Assembly (NCBI GenBank): GCA_910587835.1
Contig: CAJUNQ010000015.1
Location: 1 to 64,000, forward strand
Source: an uncultured Oscillospiraceae bacterium
GTDB taxonomy: Bacteria > Bacillota > Clostridia > Oscillospirales > Acutalibacteraceae
Length of the DNA stretch: 64,000 nucleotides
Reading direction: 5' to 3'
A program made the translations under genes and the position numbers. Within the stretch, counting starts at the first letter, position 1, and every line of letters begins with the position of its first letter. The notes under the pieces are model-generated. The model did no database searches, had not been told where the DNA came from, and saw only the letters and a program-made list of their open reading frames with translations. Shown here in pieces: positions 1 through 7,904 of the stretch.

Positions 1-9
1 AAGGCCGTC

Positions 10-109
10 TTTTTACCCAGAAGGGGCCCCTTTCTGCGTCAAAAATCCTCGCCAATCGGAAGATTGCCTTGCGGTTTTTTCCTTGAAATGAACCCCTTCT
101 GGGTAAAAA
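10..109. repeat. MITE-like element with perfect 17-bp terminal inverted repeats
   Basis: The 17-mer TTTTTACCCAGAAGGGG at 10-26 recurs exactly as its reverse complement at 93-109. A further four bases (TTTC) match after a short mismatch. The interior has no start codon or plausible protein. The shape (about 100 bp, perfect terminal repeats, no gene) suggests a non-autonomous miniature transposable element or a large hairpin. It lies next to a partial copy of a second element at 140-223. Confidence 0.6.
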
Positions 110-139
110 TTCGTCATTCCCTCTATTTTCAAACAAGCC

Positions 140-223
140 CTTGCCGTATTTTAAGATTTTTTAACGCAGCAGGACGGCAAAAGACCCGTCCCTCCGGCGT
201 TCAACGCCTGTGAATACAGGTTC
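140..223 (-). repeat. Partial copy of the inverted-repeat element also found at 25604-25765
   Basis: This stretch is the near-exact reverse complement of 25604-25687. The shared core reads from CTTGCCGTATT at the left to the terminal CAGGTTC, with only a few changes in the A/T run. The terminus abuts TTA at 224-226, which is the stop codon of the leftward gene. The expected second terminus is not visible. It may have been replaced by the element at 10-109, or it may lie beyond the window edge. Confidence 0.7.
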
Positions 224-1720
224 TTACTCCTCTGGCACTGACGCATAGGGCCGCAGCTCAACCACATCCCCGATCATTCTCTCAATCTTCACCTGGTCGC
301 TTTGCAAATACTGGATGAACTCCCAGATTTCCTGCTCCCGCCCGGTTCCAGGCCTGTACCAGAACACGGCCTTTACCTCCTCGTTCCACCAGAAGGCGAC
401 AGCGTGGCACCGGCGTTCCGCCTGTTTTTCCAGATAGGCAAGCAGGTCCTCCTCTGTCAGGTCCGCCAGATATTTGTCCAGCGTGGCATAGTTCATTTCC
501 TGTTCGGCAAACTCTCCGGTGCCCACCATCCAATAGGTGATAAAGTATCCGTCGGAGTTGGCAAAGTAGTCCAGCTCCAAACCGGTGGGCGTATCCCCTT
601 CCAAAGAGACAATGGTTTTTTTCGCCTTGGGCGCCCATTTGCGGTCTGTGGGATAGTACCCCGCAAAGGCGTCAGGGTAGTCCTGCAGGGTGGCCAGGGC
701 ATAGCACCGGTCCTTGGTAAACGCATTCAGGTCAAGGTCCGGGCCCAGCAGCCAGTCCAGAAGCCGCACCATGGTCTCCGGCGGCACCGGCCTGTCGCCA
801 TAAATGCGGTAGAACCGCCCCTCCCGCCAGAAGCTCAGGGTCTTCTCTGTCTCCAAGCCTCCCAGGGCGGTGACAAGCACCCCGTCCCGGTCCACCTGAG
901 TCTGCTGGTTTTGCAGAATATACTCCCGCAGCCCCTCCTGCTCCACCAGAGGGATCTCCTCCGGCTGGTCCAGAATGTTGACCGTGATATAGCCAACCGA
1001 GGCGTCCAGCTCCTGAGACTGCCACTGAACGGACAGCCGGCTGGGCAGCTTGCTGTCCGGGTCCTCAAACTCCGGGAAGATATAGCTGCTGCGGTAGCCT
1101 TCCAGCTCCGGAACCATTTTTTTCAGCTGGGGGAAGTCCCAGAAGCGGTAGGCGTATTCAATGCCGAAGTCGCTTTCCAGATAGTCGTCCCATAGGGCCC
1201 GGTTCTCCGCTGTCTGGCTGTTGTACTGGAAGTACTCCTCAGCGGGCATCCCCTCCTCAAAGCTGGCAATATACTCCTGACTGAGCTGGTTGGTGGTCAG
1301 CCCGGCATTCTCTCCGTCTATTTTTGACGTGATGACAATACCCGGCTCGTCCGCTGCAATCATCACGTCATCGGAGTTCTCGATGCTCCGGGCGTTCTGT
1401 GCCGCAGGGTTGTTCTCCCCGGCGTCACGCTTGGTCTTCTCCTCTCCGGCAAACTCCGCGCCGCCCTCGGCAGGGGCCTGGTGAGAGGCCTCCCCCGCTC
1501 CGGCGGCCTCCTCCAGCGGCAGGTCAGGGGGTGCAAAGGCCCAGCGCAGAATCAGGGGCAGGCACAACGCCGCCACACAGGCAGCGGCGGCCAGCCAGGT
1601 GCCAAATCCCAGCCCGCGCCGGTGCTCCTGCCGCTGGGGTATGCGCCCGGCCTCCTCTACCAGCGCCGGGTCCAGGCTTTCCAGCTTCTCCAAAAACTCC
1701 TGGCCGTCCTTGATCCTCAT
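224..1720 (-). CDS. Membrane-anchored putative anti-sigma factor
   Basis: The 498-residue protein has a short cytoplasmic N-terminus of about 36 residues, one membrane span at about 37-62, an Ala/Glu/Gly/Asn-rich linker to about residue 120, and a large extracytoplasmic domain I do not recognise. The start codon overlaps the stop of the upstream sigma factor by four bases (ATGA), which implies translational coupling. Sigma factor genes of this type are normally followed by a membrane protein that holds the sigma factor, so the role is inferred from context and topology. No zinc-type HHCC anti-sigma motif is visible. The stop codon is formed at the edge of a repeat element. Confidence 0.6.
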   Translation of the reverse strand: MRIKDGQEFLEKLESLDPALVEEAGRIPQRQEHRRGLGFGTWLAAAACVAALCLPLILRWAFAPPDLPLEEAAGAGEASHQAPAEGGAEFAGEEKTKRDAGENNPAAQNARSIENSDDVMIAADEPGIVITSKIDGENAGLTTNQLSQEYIASFEEGMPAEEYFQYNSQTAENRALWDDYLESDFGIEYAYRFWDFPQLKKMVPELEGYRSSYIFPEFEDPDSKLPSRLSVQWQSQELDASVGYITVNILDQPEEIPLVEQEGLREYILQNQQTQVDRDGVLVTALGGLETEKTLSFWREGRFYRIYGDRPVPPETMVRLLDWLLGPDLDLNAFTKDRCYALATLQDYPDAFAGYYPTDRKWAPKAKKTIVSLEGDTPTGLELDYFANSDGYFITYWMVGTGEFAEQEMNYATLDKYLADLTEEDLLAYLEKQAERRCHAVAFWWNEEVKAVFWYRPGTGREQEIWEFIQYLQSDQVKIERMIGDVVELRPYASVPEE

Positions 1721-2277
1721 ATATCGTACCCCTCCTTTGAAAGATATTCTCTCAGTCCATTGCGGGTGCGGTACAGGCTGGTCTTCACCTTGCTCAGCCC
1801 TGCTCCATAACGCTCCGCAATCTTTGCCACCGGGTCCAGATACCAGTACCGCCGGATGAACATATTCCTGGGCTCCTCAGGCAGGGTGCGCAGATACCGC
1901 CCCACCTCCTCGGCCAGCATATGCCCGTCCACCTGGTCCTGGGCGTCCCCCTTGGCAGGAATGCACTGTTCCAGCTCCTTGGTCAGCTGGGCCAGGGGGG
2001 CGCTGCGCTTTTGCCGGGTACGCCGGCGGCACAGGTCGATGGTCAGCCTGCGGGTAATCTTCGCCAGAAAGGGGAACAGATACTCCCAGGGCTCATGGGG
2101 CGGAATGGCGTTCCAGGCCTGTAAATAGGTGTCGTTTTCGCATTCCTCCGCCGCCTGGGCGTCCCGCAGCAGGTGATAGGCCAGGCTGCGCAGCTGCCCG
2201 CCGTATTTTTCCGCAGTGTGGGCAAGAGCTGCCTCGTCCCGGGTCAAAAACAGCTCTACAATCCTCCTGTCCTCCAT
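1717..2277 (-). CDS. ECF-type RNA polymerase sigma factor
   Basis: The 186-residue protein has the two-domain ECF layout: a sigma-2 region at about 1-85 (including the AEECENDTYLQAW stretch, the usual core-binding and -10 recognition helix) and a sigma-4 helix-turn-helix at about 125-178, with a linker between. It redirects RNA polymerase to a small regulon, probably under control of the membrane protein encoded directly downstream. AGGAGGGAGTCAAG precedes the ATG, a strong ribosome binding site. The inducing signal cannot be read from the sequence. Confidence 0.85.
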   Translation of the reverse strand: MEDRRIVELFLTRDEAALAHTAEKYGGQLRSLAYHLLRDAQAAEECENDTYLQAWNAIPPHEPWEYLFPFLAKITRRLTIDLCRRRTRQKRSAPLAQLTKELEQCIPAKGDAQDQVDGHMLAEEVGRYLRTLPEEPRNMFIRRYWYLDPVAKIAERYGAGLSKVKTSLYRTRNGLREYLSKEGYDI

Positions 2278-2424
2278 CTTGACTCCCTCCTTTTGAGCGC
2301 GCTCACCCCTGTTATCGCCATTTGGAGAGCGGTGGTCACAGTTTTTTCATTAATTTACCGGCTTTTTTGACAGGACTGCCGGAAGAAGTCATGCTTAGCC
2401 CTACATTTCTGTTTCAAATCTCTC

Positions 2425-2590
2425 TAGGGCGTGTTCACATAAGCTGAGTGTGCGGATTTTTGAGCAGTTTTTTGGCAGATTCAAGTCAAAAATTCGCAGA
2501 TGTACTGGCGTACTTCAAGAATTTTTGGCGCAGAAGATGGCAAAAAACTTCCAAAAAGACGCGCACGAACGCTTGTGTGAACACGCCCTA
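2425..2590. repeat. MITE-like palindromic element with 20-bp terminal inverted repeats
   Basis: The left end at 2425-2444 (TAGGGCGTGTTCACATAAGC) matches the reverse complement of 2571-2590 at 19 of 20 positions. The interior is itself an imperfect palindrome centred near 2507 (around GTACTGGCGTAC), so the whole 166 bp could fold into one long hairpin. TA sits at both outer ends, compatible with a TA target. No coding capacity is credible. It lies between the sigma factor promoter region and the terminator of the htrA operon. Confidence 0.75.
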
Positions 2591-2716
2591 AGGGAATGCG
2601 GAAAGATAGCCTCTCTGCATTTACCCGCCCCAAAACAGACCGCCCGACATGTCCGACAGGAGGAGGCTTCTGCGCCTGACATATGCGCTGCCGCATCCGG
2701 CTCCCCTCTGCAACGG

Positions 2717-2746
2717 AAAAGGCCCCGGCTTCCCGCCAGGGCCTTT
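2717..2746 (-). terminator. Intrinsic terminator of the regulator/kinase/HtrA operon
   Basis: Read leftward, AAAGGCCCTGGC pairs with GCCGGGGCCTTTT across a short loop. It lies immediately after the HtrA stop codon. Confidence 0.75.
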
Positions 2747-2749
2747 CTG

Positions 2750-4693
2750 TTAATCCTGGGTCTCCCCCTTGTCCTCCAGCAGGGTGATCTCCACCTCGAC
2801 CTCCTCCCCGCCGGTCATCAGATTATTCCCCGGCCGGTACAGGGTCACCTTCACCTTGTCCCCGGGCTCATACCGCAGCAGCAGGTTAGACACGTCCCGC
2901 AGGCTCTCCACCCGCTGGCCGTCCAGCTCAATGATCACGTCCCCCTCCTGGGCTCCGCTGCCTGCAAAGCCGCTGTCCTCAGTGATCTCCGTAATCTGCA
3001 GCCCTCTGGGCAGGCCGTAAATCTGGGACATGGCAGAGCTGATCTCCCGGCACATAATGCCCAGCCGAGTGCGCCCCTTGATATAGCCCCCTGCCAGCAG
3101 CTCGTTGATAATGGGCTGGGCGCTGCTCACCGGAATGGCGAAGCCCATGCCCTCGTAGCCCTCGGTGATGATTTTGGAGGAGTTGATGCCCACCACCTGG
3201 CCGTACATATTCACCAGCGGCCCGCCGGAGTTGCCCGGGTTGATGGCCTCGTCTGTCTGAATATAGGTCATGCCGTTTTCGCTGTACTTGCCCACCTCCC
3301 GGTCCAGGCCGGAGATGATGCCCCGGGTGAGGGAGCTGGAAAACCGCTCGCCGCCAGGGTTGCCAATGGCCATCACCCACTCGCCCACCGAGAGCTCAGA
3401 GGCGTTGCCAAACTGGGCGGGAGTAAAGCCGTGGTCGTTGGTCTTCAGCACCGCCAGGTCCGTGGTGCGGTCCACGCCCACCACCACCGCGTCATACTCC
3501 TGACCGTCATAGGTGGTCACCTTGACCAGCGTGCTTTTAGAGTTGAGCACCACATGGGAGTTGGTGATAATATACCCATCGCTGGTGGCGATAATACCCG
3601 TGCCGGTGCTCTCGCCGGTCTGGCCCTCCCGGGTAAGCTCCGCGGCCACCGTGACTGTGGAGGGCACCACCTGGTGGTACACGGTCTCCGCGTCCAGAAC
3701 ATTGCCCGCAGGCCGTTCCTGAATCTGAATGCCCTCGGTGTTGGGGGTCACGTCCACCTGGGGACGCTCCGGCTCCTCCTCATCCTCCGGCTCCTCAGAG
3801 CTCTCCGGCGGAATCTCCGGGTCGGCGTCCCATTCCCCGTCAAAGGGGTCGTCATAGCCGAACAGGGGGCCGCTGCTCTGGCCGCTGTTCGGGGCCAGGG
3901 CCAGGTACACCCCAAAGACCACCAGAGCCAGAACCGTGAGCACTCCTAATATCCACAAAAACACCTTTACGCTCCGGGACATCCGCCGGCGTTCCGGCGG
4001 AGGCTGGGGAGCCGCATAGCCTGGGGCATTCCCCCCGTAATAGGGGTAGGCCATGGGCTGGACCGGATACGCCCCCTGCGGGTACTGGGGCGGCGGATAG
4101 CAGCCCGGCTGGGCCGGAGCGTACCCCTGAGGCTGTCCATACCCAGGCTGGCCCTGAGGATAGCCCTGGGGCTGGCTGTACCCCGGGTATGGCTGGGTAA
4201 AGGGAGCGCCCGCCGGGTAGCCCTGGGCGGGATACCCCCCATAGGGCTGCTGCACAGCGCCCGGCATGGGAGAGGGCCAGCCCGGCTGCCAGGGGGTCTG
4301 GCTGTTCTGGTCCGGCACAGGCGCCCCGCCCTGTGCTGCCGGCTGACTCCACTGGGGGAACGGCTCTTGGGGCGTAAAGGAAGGGGCCGGCCCCCATCCC
4401 TCCCCGGTCAGAGGCTCCGTGCCCTCCGGGGGCAGCGCCTCGGCGGGCTCAGGCTCTGGGGCAGGGGGCCTTTGGGCAAACTCCTCCGGTACAGGGGGGC
4501 GCACCGGCTCCGCACCCATAGGCTCCTGTGCCCGGGCGATTTCTTCCTGGTCCTCAGGCCGGGGCTCCTCCTGGCAGGGAGGTTCCTCCTGCTCCAGAGC
4601 CTCCGCCGGCACAGGCTGCTCTGGCTGTCCCCCAGCGGGCTGGGCCTCCTGGGACTGCTCCCATCCGTTCTCCTCTCTGCGCTCCTCATTCAT
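2750..4693 (-). CDS. htrA: HtrA/DegP-family membrane serine protease
   Basis: This is an S1C-family quality-control protease that degrades misfolded proteins outside the membrane. In order, the 647-residue protein has a disordered cytoplasmic region of about 240 residues (acidic at first, then rich in Pro, Gln, Gly and Tyr with repeated PQGYPQG-like units), one membrane span at about 242-266, an acidic linker, a trypsin-like domain with His380 (TNSHVV), Asp412 (TDLAVL) and Ser489 (GNSGGPL), and one PDZ domain from about 545 to 640. The long low-complexity cytoplasmic part is unusual, since most Firmicutes HtrA proteins have only a short one. The gene overlaps the upstream kinase by eight bases and ends at a terminator. 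Kinase-HtrA pairing is known for secretion-stress systems such as CssRS and CiaRH. Confidence 0.93.
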   Translation of the reverse strand: MNEERREENGWEQSQEAQPAGGQPEQPVPAEALEQEEPPCQEEPRPEDQEEIARAQEPMGAEPVRPPVPEEFAQRPPAPEPEPAEALPPEGTEPLTGEGWGPAPSFTPQEPFPQWSQPAAQGGAPVPDQNSQTPWQPGWPSPMPGAVQQPYGGYPAQGYPAGAPFTQPYPGYSQPQGYPQGQPGYGQPQGYAPAQPGCYPPPQYPQGAYPVQPMAYPYYGGNAPGYAAPQPPPERRRMSRSVKVFLWILGVLTVLALVVFGVYLALAPNSGQSSGPLFGYDDPFDGEWDADPEIPPESSEEPEDEEEPERPQVDVTPNTEGIQIQERPAGNVLDAETVYHQVVPSTVTVAAELTREGQTGESTGTGIIATSDGYIITNSHVVLNSKSTLVKVTTYDGQEYDAVVVGVDRTTDLAVLKTNDHGFTPAQFGNASELSVGEWVMAIGNPGGERFSSSLTRGIISGLDREVGKYSENGMTYIQTDEAINPGNSGGPLVNMYGQVVGINSSKIITEGYEGMGFAIPVSSAQPIINELLAGGYIKGRTRLGIMCREISSAMSQIYGLPRGLQITEITEDSGFAGSGAQEGDVIIELDGQRVESLRDVSNLLLRYEPGDKVKVTLYRPGNNLMTGGEEVEVEITLLEDKGETQD

Positions 4694-6389
4694 CGCTGCT
4701 GCTCCTTTCCTTCTCCTCCGGCCCAGGGGCCTTTTCCGCCCCGCCGGCTATCCCGGTCTGCCCGGGCTGCACCTGTTCTTCAGGCTGGCCGGGCGCTGTG
4801 TTTTTGTCTGCTTTTTCGTTTTTGCCGGACTTGCCCGGCCGCTCTCCCCGCTGGCTTTTGCGCAGGCGGGGCTCCTTGATTCGCGGGGCCCCCTCCTTGG
4901 CCTTGGGCTGGCTGTCCTTCAGCCGGGGCGCGCTCTGGGGCTTGGGCAGGTAGAACTGGAACCGGCAGAACTGCCCCTGCATGGAGGTGACCTGAATGTT
5001 CCCCCCATGCAGCTGCAAAATGGTGCGCACCAGATACAGCCCCAGCCCCATGCCGTTCTTATCCCGGCTGCGGGATTTGTCCCCCTTATAGAACCGGTCG
5101 AACACCATGGGCAGGTCTTCGGCGGCAATGCCCGGTCCGGAGTTCTCAATCATCACTGTGGTCCGGTCCACACTGTCTGCGGCCAGCACCTGAATCGTCC
5201 CGCCCGGGTTGGTAAATTTTACCGCGTTCTCCACCAGATTATACACCACCTGGTGCAAAAGGTCCTGGTCGCCGTAGACCTGGATGGGCTCCGCGTCCTC
5301 TAACCCCTGAATCTCGATCTGCTTTTCGTCAATACTCCGCTCAAAGGTGAGCAGCGTGGCCACAATGGTGTGGGTCACGTCAAACCAACCCGGGTGCAGC
5401 TTCATCTCCCCGCTGTCAATGCGGGAAAGGTCCAGCATGGACTTGACCAGCCGGGAGAGACGCTTCACCTCGTCAGACACAATGTGCAGGTACTTGTCCT
5501 GCTCTCCCTGGGGAATGGTGCCGTCCAGGATGCCGTCGATAAACCCGGCGATGGTGGTCATGGGGGTTTTTAGCTCGTGAGACACATTGGCAATAAAGCT
5601 GCGGCGCATCCCCTCTGAGTTGGACAGGGAGTCGGCCATATGGTTGAAGGAGGCCGCCAGCTGGCCCAGCTCGTCCGCGCTGGCCACCGGCACCCGAACC
5701 GAGAAGTCTCCGCCGCCCAGGCTGCGGGCCGCCGCGGACATCTGCCGCAGGGGCTTGACCAGCCGGAAGGCGAACACCCCCACCACGCAAAAGGTGACAG
5801 TGAGCGCTGCCCCTGCCGCAGCCAAAAACATTTTGAAGGCCTCCATCTGGGTGTTGTTGATGGAGGAGGGGCTGGTGGCGGCAAACACCACACCCACGCA
5901 GGGGCCTCCATCCTGCACGGTCATGGGTATGCCGATGATGTAATACTTGTCCCGATACAGCCCGCCAAAGTCCCCCCGGCCCTCATAGAGGCCCATAGCA
6001 GCCTGGTCCACATAAAAGGCGGGCGCCTCCCTGGGGCTCTCAAGCTTGCTGTGGGCAAAGTTGCCCAGCAGCACTTTGCCGTCCAGGTCTGTGATAAAAA
6101 TATCCGCGTCAATGCTGGAGGAGAAGCTGGCAATGAACCCCTTCAGGGTGTCCGCCTGCAGCTCATACCGGTCCGGCTCCTTCTCGGTGAGATATCGGCT
6201 GGCAATGCCGGCAATAGAGCCCGCGTTTTTGGTGAGCAGCTCCTTTTTCTCCTGCTGCCAGAACCTGCCGAAAAAGGCCATCATCACCCCGCCCAGCATG
6301 ACAAAGCTGAGAAAGATAATGGCCATGGTAATGCCCAGATACCGCTTGAAAATGCTTTTCTGCATAGGCCGCTCAGTCCTTTGCTTCAA
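4686..6389 (-). CDS. Sensor histidine kinase with disordered C-terminal tail
   Basis: The 567-residue two-span kinase has membrane spans at about 18-41 and 186-210, enclosing an extracytoplasmic sensor of about 145 residues. A HAMP linker, a HisKA domain with His271 (NVSHELKTP) and a HATPase domain (N box LVENAVKF, G1 box ENSGPG, G2 box GMGLGLYLV) follow. The last 85 residues, after about 483, form a Lys/Pro/Glu-rich tail that the kinase fold does not need. The start lies inside the 3' end of the response regulator gene (17-base overlap) and the end overlaps htrA, so the three are translated from one transcript. Likely role: envelope or secretion stress sensing, inferred from HtrA linkage. 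Confidence 0.93.
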   Translation of the reverse strand: MKQRTERPMQKSIFKRYLGITMAIIFLSFVMLGGVMMAFFGRFWQQEKKELLTKNAGSIAGIASRYLTEKEPDRYELQADTLKGFIASFSSSIDADIFITDLDGKVLLGNFAHSKLESPREAPAFYVDQAAMGLYEGRGDFGGLYRDKYYIIGIPMTVQDGGPCVGVVFAATSPSSINNTQMEAFKMFLAAAGAALTVTFCVVGVFAFRLVKPLRQMSAAARSLGGGDFSVRVPVASADELGQLAASFNHMADSLSNSEGMRRSFIANVSHELKTPMTTIAGFIDGILDGTIPQGEQDKYLHIVSDEVKRLSRLVKSMLDLSRIDSGEMKLHPGWFDVTHTIVATLLTFERSIDEKQIEIQGLEDAEPIQVYGDQDLLHQVVYNLVENAVKFTNPGGTIQVLAADSVDRTTVMIENSGPGIAAEDLPMVFDRFYKGDKSRSRDKNGMGLGLYLVRTILQLHGGNIQVTSMQGQFCRFQFYLPKPQSAPRLKDSQPKAKEGAPRIKEPRLRKSQRGERPGKSGKNEKADKNTAPGQPEEQVQPGQTGIAGGAEKAPGPEEKERSSSDE

Positions 6390-7068
6390 ACTTGTAGCCC
6401 ACGCCCCACACGGTTTTCAGGGTCCATTTGTCCGAGACCCCTTCCAGCTTCTCCCGCAGGCGCTTGATGTGCACGTCCACGGTGCGGCTGTCTCCGTAGT
6501 AGTCAAAGCCCCACACCTCGTCCAGCAGCTGGTCCCGGGTAAACACCCGGTTGGGGTTGGAGGCCAGATGGTAGATAAGCTCCATCTCCTTGGGCGGCGT
6601 GTCCACCTGCACGCCCTTTACCTTCAGCTCATAGTTGGTCAGGTTGATCACCAGGTTGTCGTAAGAGACCTCCTTGCTGTCATCCTGCCGGCCCCCGGCT
6701 TTGCCGCTGCGGCGGAGCACCGCGTTGATGCGGGCCACCACCTCCTTGGTCTCAAAGGGCTTTACCACATAGTCGTCAGCGCCCAGCTCCAGGCCCAGCA
6801 CCTTGTCGAAGACCTCGCCCTTGGCAGTGAGCATGATAATGGGGCAGGCTGATTTCTTCCGAATCTCCCGGCAGACCTGCCAGCCGTCCAGGCCGGGCAG
6901 CATAATGTCAAGCAGAATCAGGTCAGGAGAAAAGCTGTCAAATTTCCGCAGGGCGCTCTCCCCGTCGTTGGCAAGCTCGGCGGTAAAGCCCTCTTTTTCA
7001 ATGTAAAGCCTCAAAAGCTCACAGATATTGGTGTCGTCGTCCACAATCAGAATTTTGCTGGAAGCCAC
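6373..7068 (-). CDS. OmpR/PhoB-family response regulator
   Basis: The 231-residue protein has a receiver domain with the acidic pocket (IVDDD), phospho-acceptor Asp54 in LLDIMLPG, and the conserved Thr and Lys (LTAKG, VKPF). A winged-helix DNA-binding domain occupies about 130-228, with the usual VDVHIKRLREKL recognition helix. It is the first gene of the RR-HK-HtrA operon. The likely promoter is at 7113-7141, and two direct TTCAC half-sites 11 bp apart lie just upstream. They match the spacing bound by PhoB-like dimers, so autoregulation is plausible. Confidence 0.95.
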   Translation of the reverse strand: MASSKILIVDDDTNICELLRLYIEKEGFTAELANDGESALRKFDSFSPDLILLDIMLPGLDGWQVCREIRKKSACPIIMLTAKGEVFDKVLGLELGADDYVVKPFETKEVVARINAVLRRSGKAGGRQDDSKEVSYDNLVINLTNYELKVKGVQVDTPPKEMELIYHLASNPNRVFTRDQLLDEVWGFDYYGDSRTVDVHIKRLREKLEGVSDKWTLKTVWGVGYKFEAKD

Positions 7069-7112
7069 GGTCCCACCCCTTTGTTTATTGTTGCAGCTAC
7101 GAACTCTATCTT

Positions 7113-7141
7113 ATTCTATACCGGAACTGTGGCAAAAGCAA
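7113..7141 (-). promoter_or_regulatory. Promoter of the response regulator operon
   Basis: Read leftward, TTGCTT and TAGAAT are separated by 17 bp. Two direct repeats TTCACA and TTCACT, offset by 11 bp, lie at about 7150-7168 just upstream of the -35 box. They are candidate response regulator sites. Confidence 0.5.
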
Positions 7142-7205
7142 GAAAAACAAGTGAATTTTGTGTGAATCCACAGACAAAGGGGCGGCAGGAAGGAGCGGCA
7201 AGCCC

Positions 7206-7239
7206 AAAAAGGCCCGCCAGGTCTCCCCGGCGGGCCTTT
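7206..7239 (-). terminator. Intrinsic terminator after the microprotein cassette
   Basis: Read leftward, AAAGGCCCGCC pairs with GGCGGGCCTTTTT around a 10-base loop. It directly follows the last small gene and separates this cassette from the regulator operon. Confidence 0.85.
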
Positions 7240-7242
7240 CGT

Positions 7243-7425
7243 CTATTTGCGAATCTCGGGCGTGTTGAACCGGTGGGCAAGGCCTGTCTGGAACCTTCCG
7301 GCCACAGTGTGGGTCTCGTCCCGCTGCTGTTTTTTCTTGCGGCCGGACATAATCAGCCACAGGACTACCACCAGCACCACAACGGCAACCATAAACAGGA
7401 TGTTAAAGAAAGTCACGCTTGTCAT
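7243..7425 (-). CDS. Small single-span membrane protein, cassette member 4
   Basis: The 60-residue protein has one hydrophobic helix at about 6-26 followed directly by SGRKKKQQ and a basic, polar tail ending EIRK. The positive residues put the C-terminus in the cytoplasm. It resembles its three upstream neighbours in design (short N-terminus, one span, RKKK-type stop-transfer, basic end) but lacks the AEDKAIG motif of members 2 and 3. No known family is recognised. The ribosome binding site (AAGGGAA) is weak, and it starts 14 bases after the previous stop, suggesting it depends on the same transcript. Confidence 0.65.
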   Translation of the reverse strand: MTSVTFFNILFMVAVVVLVVVLWLIMSGRKKKQQRDETHTVAGRFQTGLAHRFNTPEIRK

Positions 7426-7439
7426 ACCGATATTTCCCT

Positions 7440-7631
7440 TCAGCGAATCCTCCGCTGCATCGCGTCCACTGAGTTCGTCGCCTTAAAATGGGCCATCTGC
7501 TCCAGCAAGCCGATTGCCTTGTCTTCGGCTTTCTTCTTCCGGCCAAAGGCCAGCCAAAAACCCAGCAGAGCAATGCCTATGACGCCCAGGAACACCCCCA
7601 GACAGCCAAGATTGGTTAAAAGCAGACTCAT
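7440..7631 (-). CDS. Small single-span membrane protein, cassette member 3
   Basis: The 63-residue protein has one span at about 8-28, then FGRKKKAEDKAIGLLEQM, a segment nearly identical to that in the upstream gene, and a basic terminus (QRRIR). The shared block shows that members 2 and 3 arose by duplication. An AGAGGG ribosome binding site precedes the ATG. The post-membrane segment is predicted to be an amphipathic helix by its i/i+3/i+4 hydrophobic pattern, which I infer by eye. Function unknown. Confidence 0.75.
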   Translation of the reverse strand: MSLLLTNLGCLGVFLGVIGIALLGFWLAFGRKKKAEDKAIGLLEQMAHFKATNSVDAMQRRIR

Positions 7632-7674
7632 ATTCAGGCCCTCTTTTCATAACGAAAAGCGCTTGAAAAACACT

Positions 7675-7878
7675 TTATCTCGTCCGGCTGTTGGTCGATC
7701 CAGTAGTGCCCCGGAATATGGACATCTGCTCTAAAATGCCGATGGCCTTGTCTTCAGCCTTCTTTTTGCGGCCAAACACAGCCCAGAGGGCCACAAACCC
7801 AAGGATCAGGAGCACCGTCAAAACAATACCGCCAAAAATGCCGGACGTGCCAATGGCTAACGTGTAAGTCCCGCTCAT
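7675..7878 (-). CDS. Small single-span membrane protein, cassette member 2
   Basis: The 67-residue protein has one membrane span at about 13-36 followed by FGRKKKAEDKAIGILEQM and a Ser/Thr/Arg-rich end (SRTR). The ATG at 7878 is preferred over one two codons earlier because the AGGGAGG ribosome binding site is about eight bases from it and only about two from the earlier ATG. It is a paralogue of member 3. No known domain is recognised. The short conserved cytoplasmic segment is the likely functional part, perhaps a partner-binding helix. Confidence 0.75.
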   Translation of the reverse strand: MSGTYTLAIGTSGIFGGIVLTVLLILGFVALWAVFGRKKKAEDKAIGILEQMSIFRGTTGSTNSRTR

Positions 7879-7904
7879 GTCCATGCCCTCCCTTTTTTCT
7901 CCTT

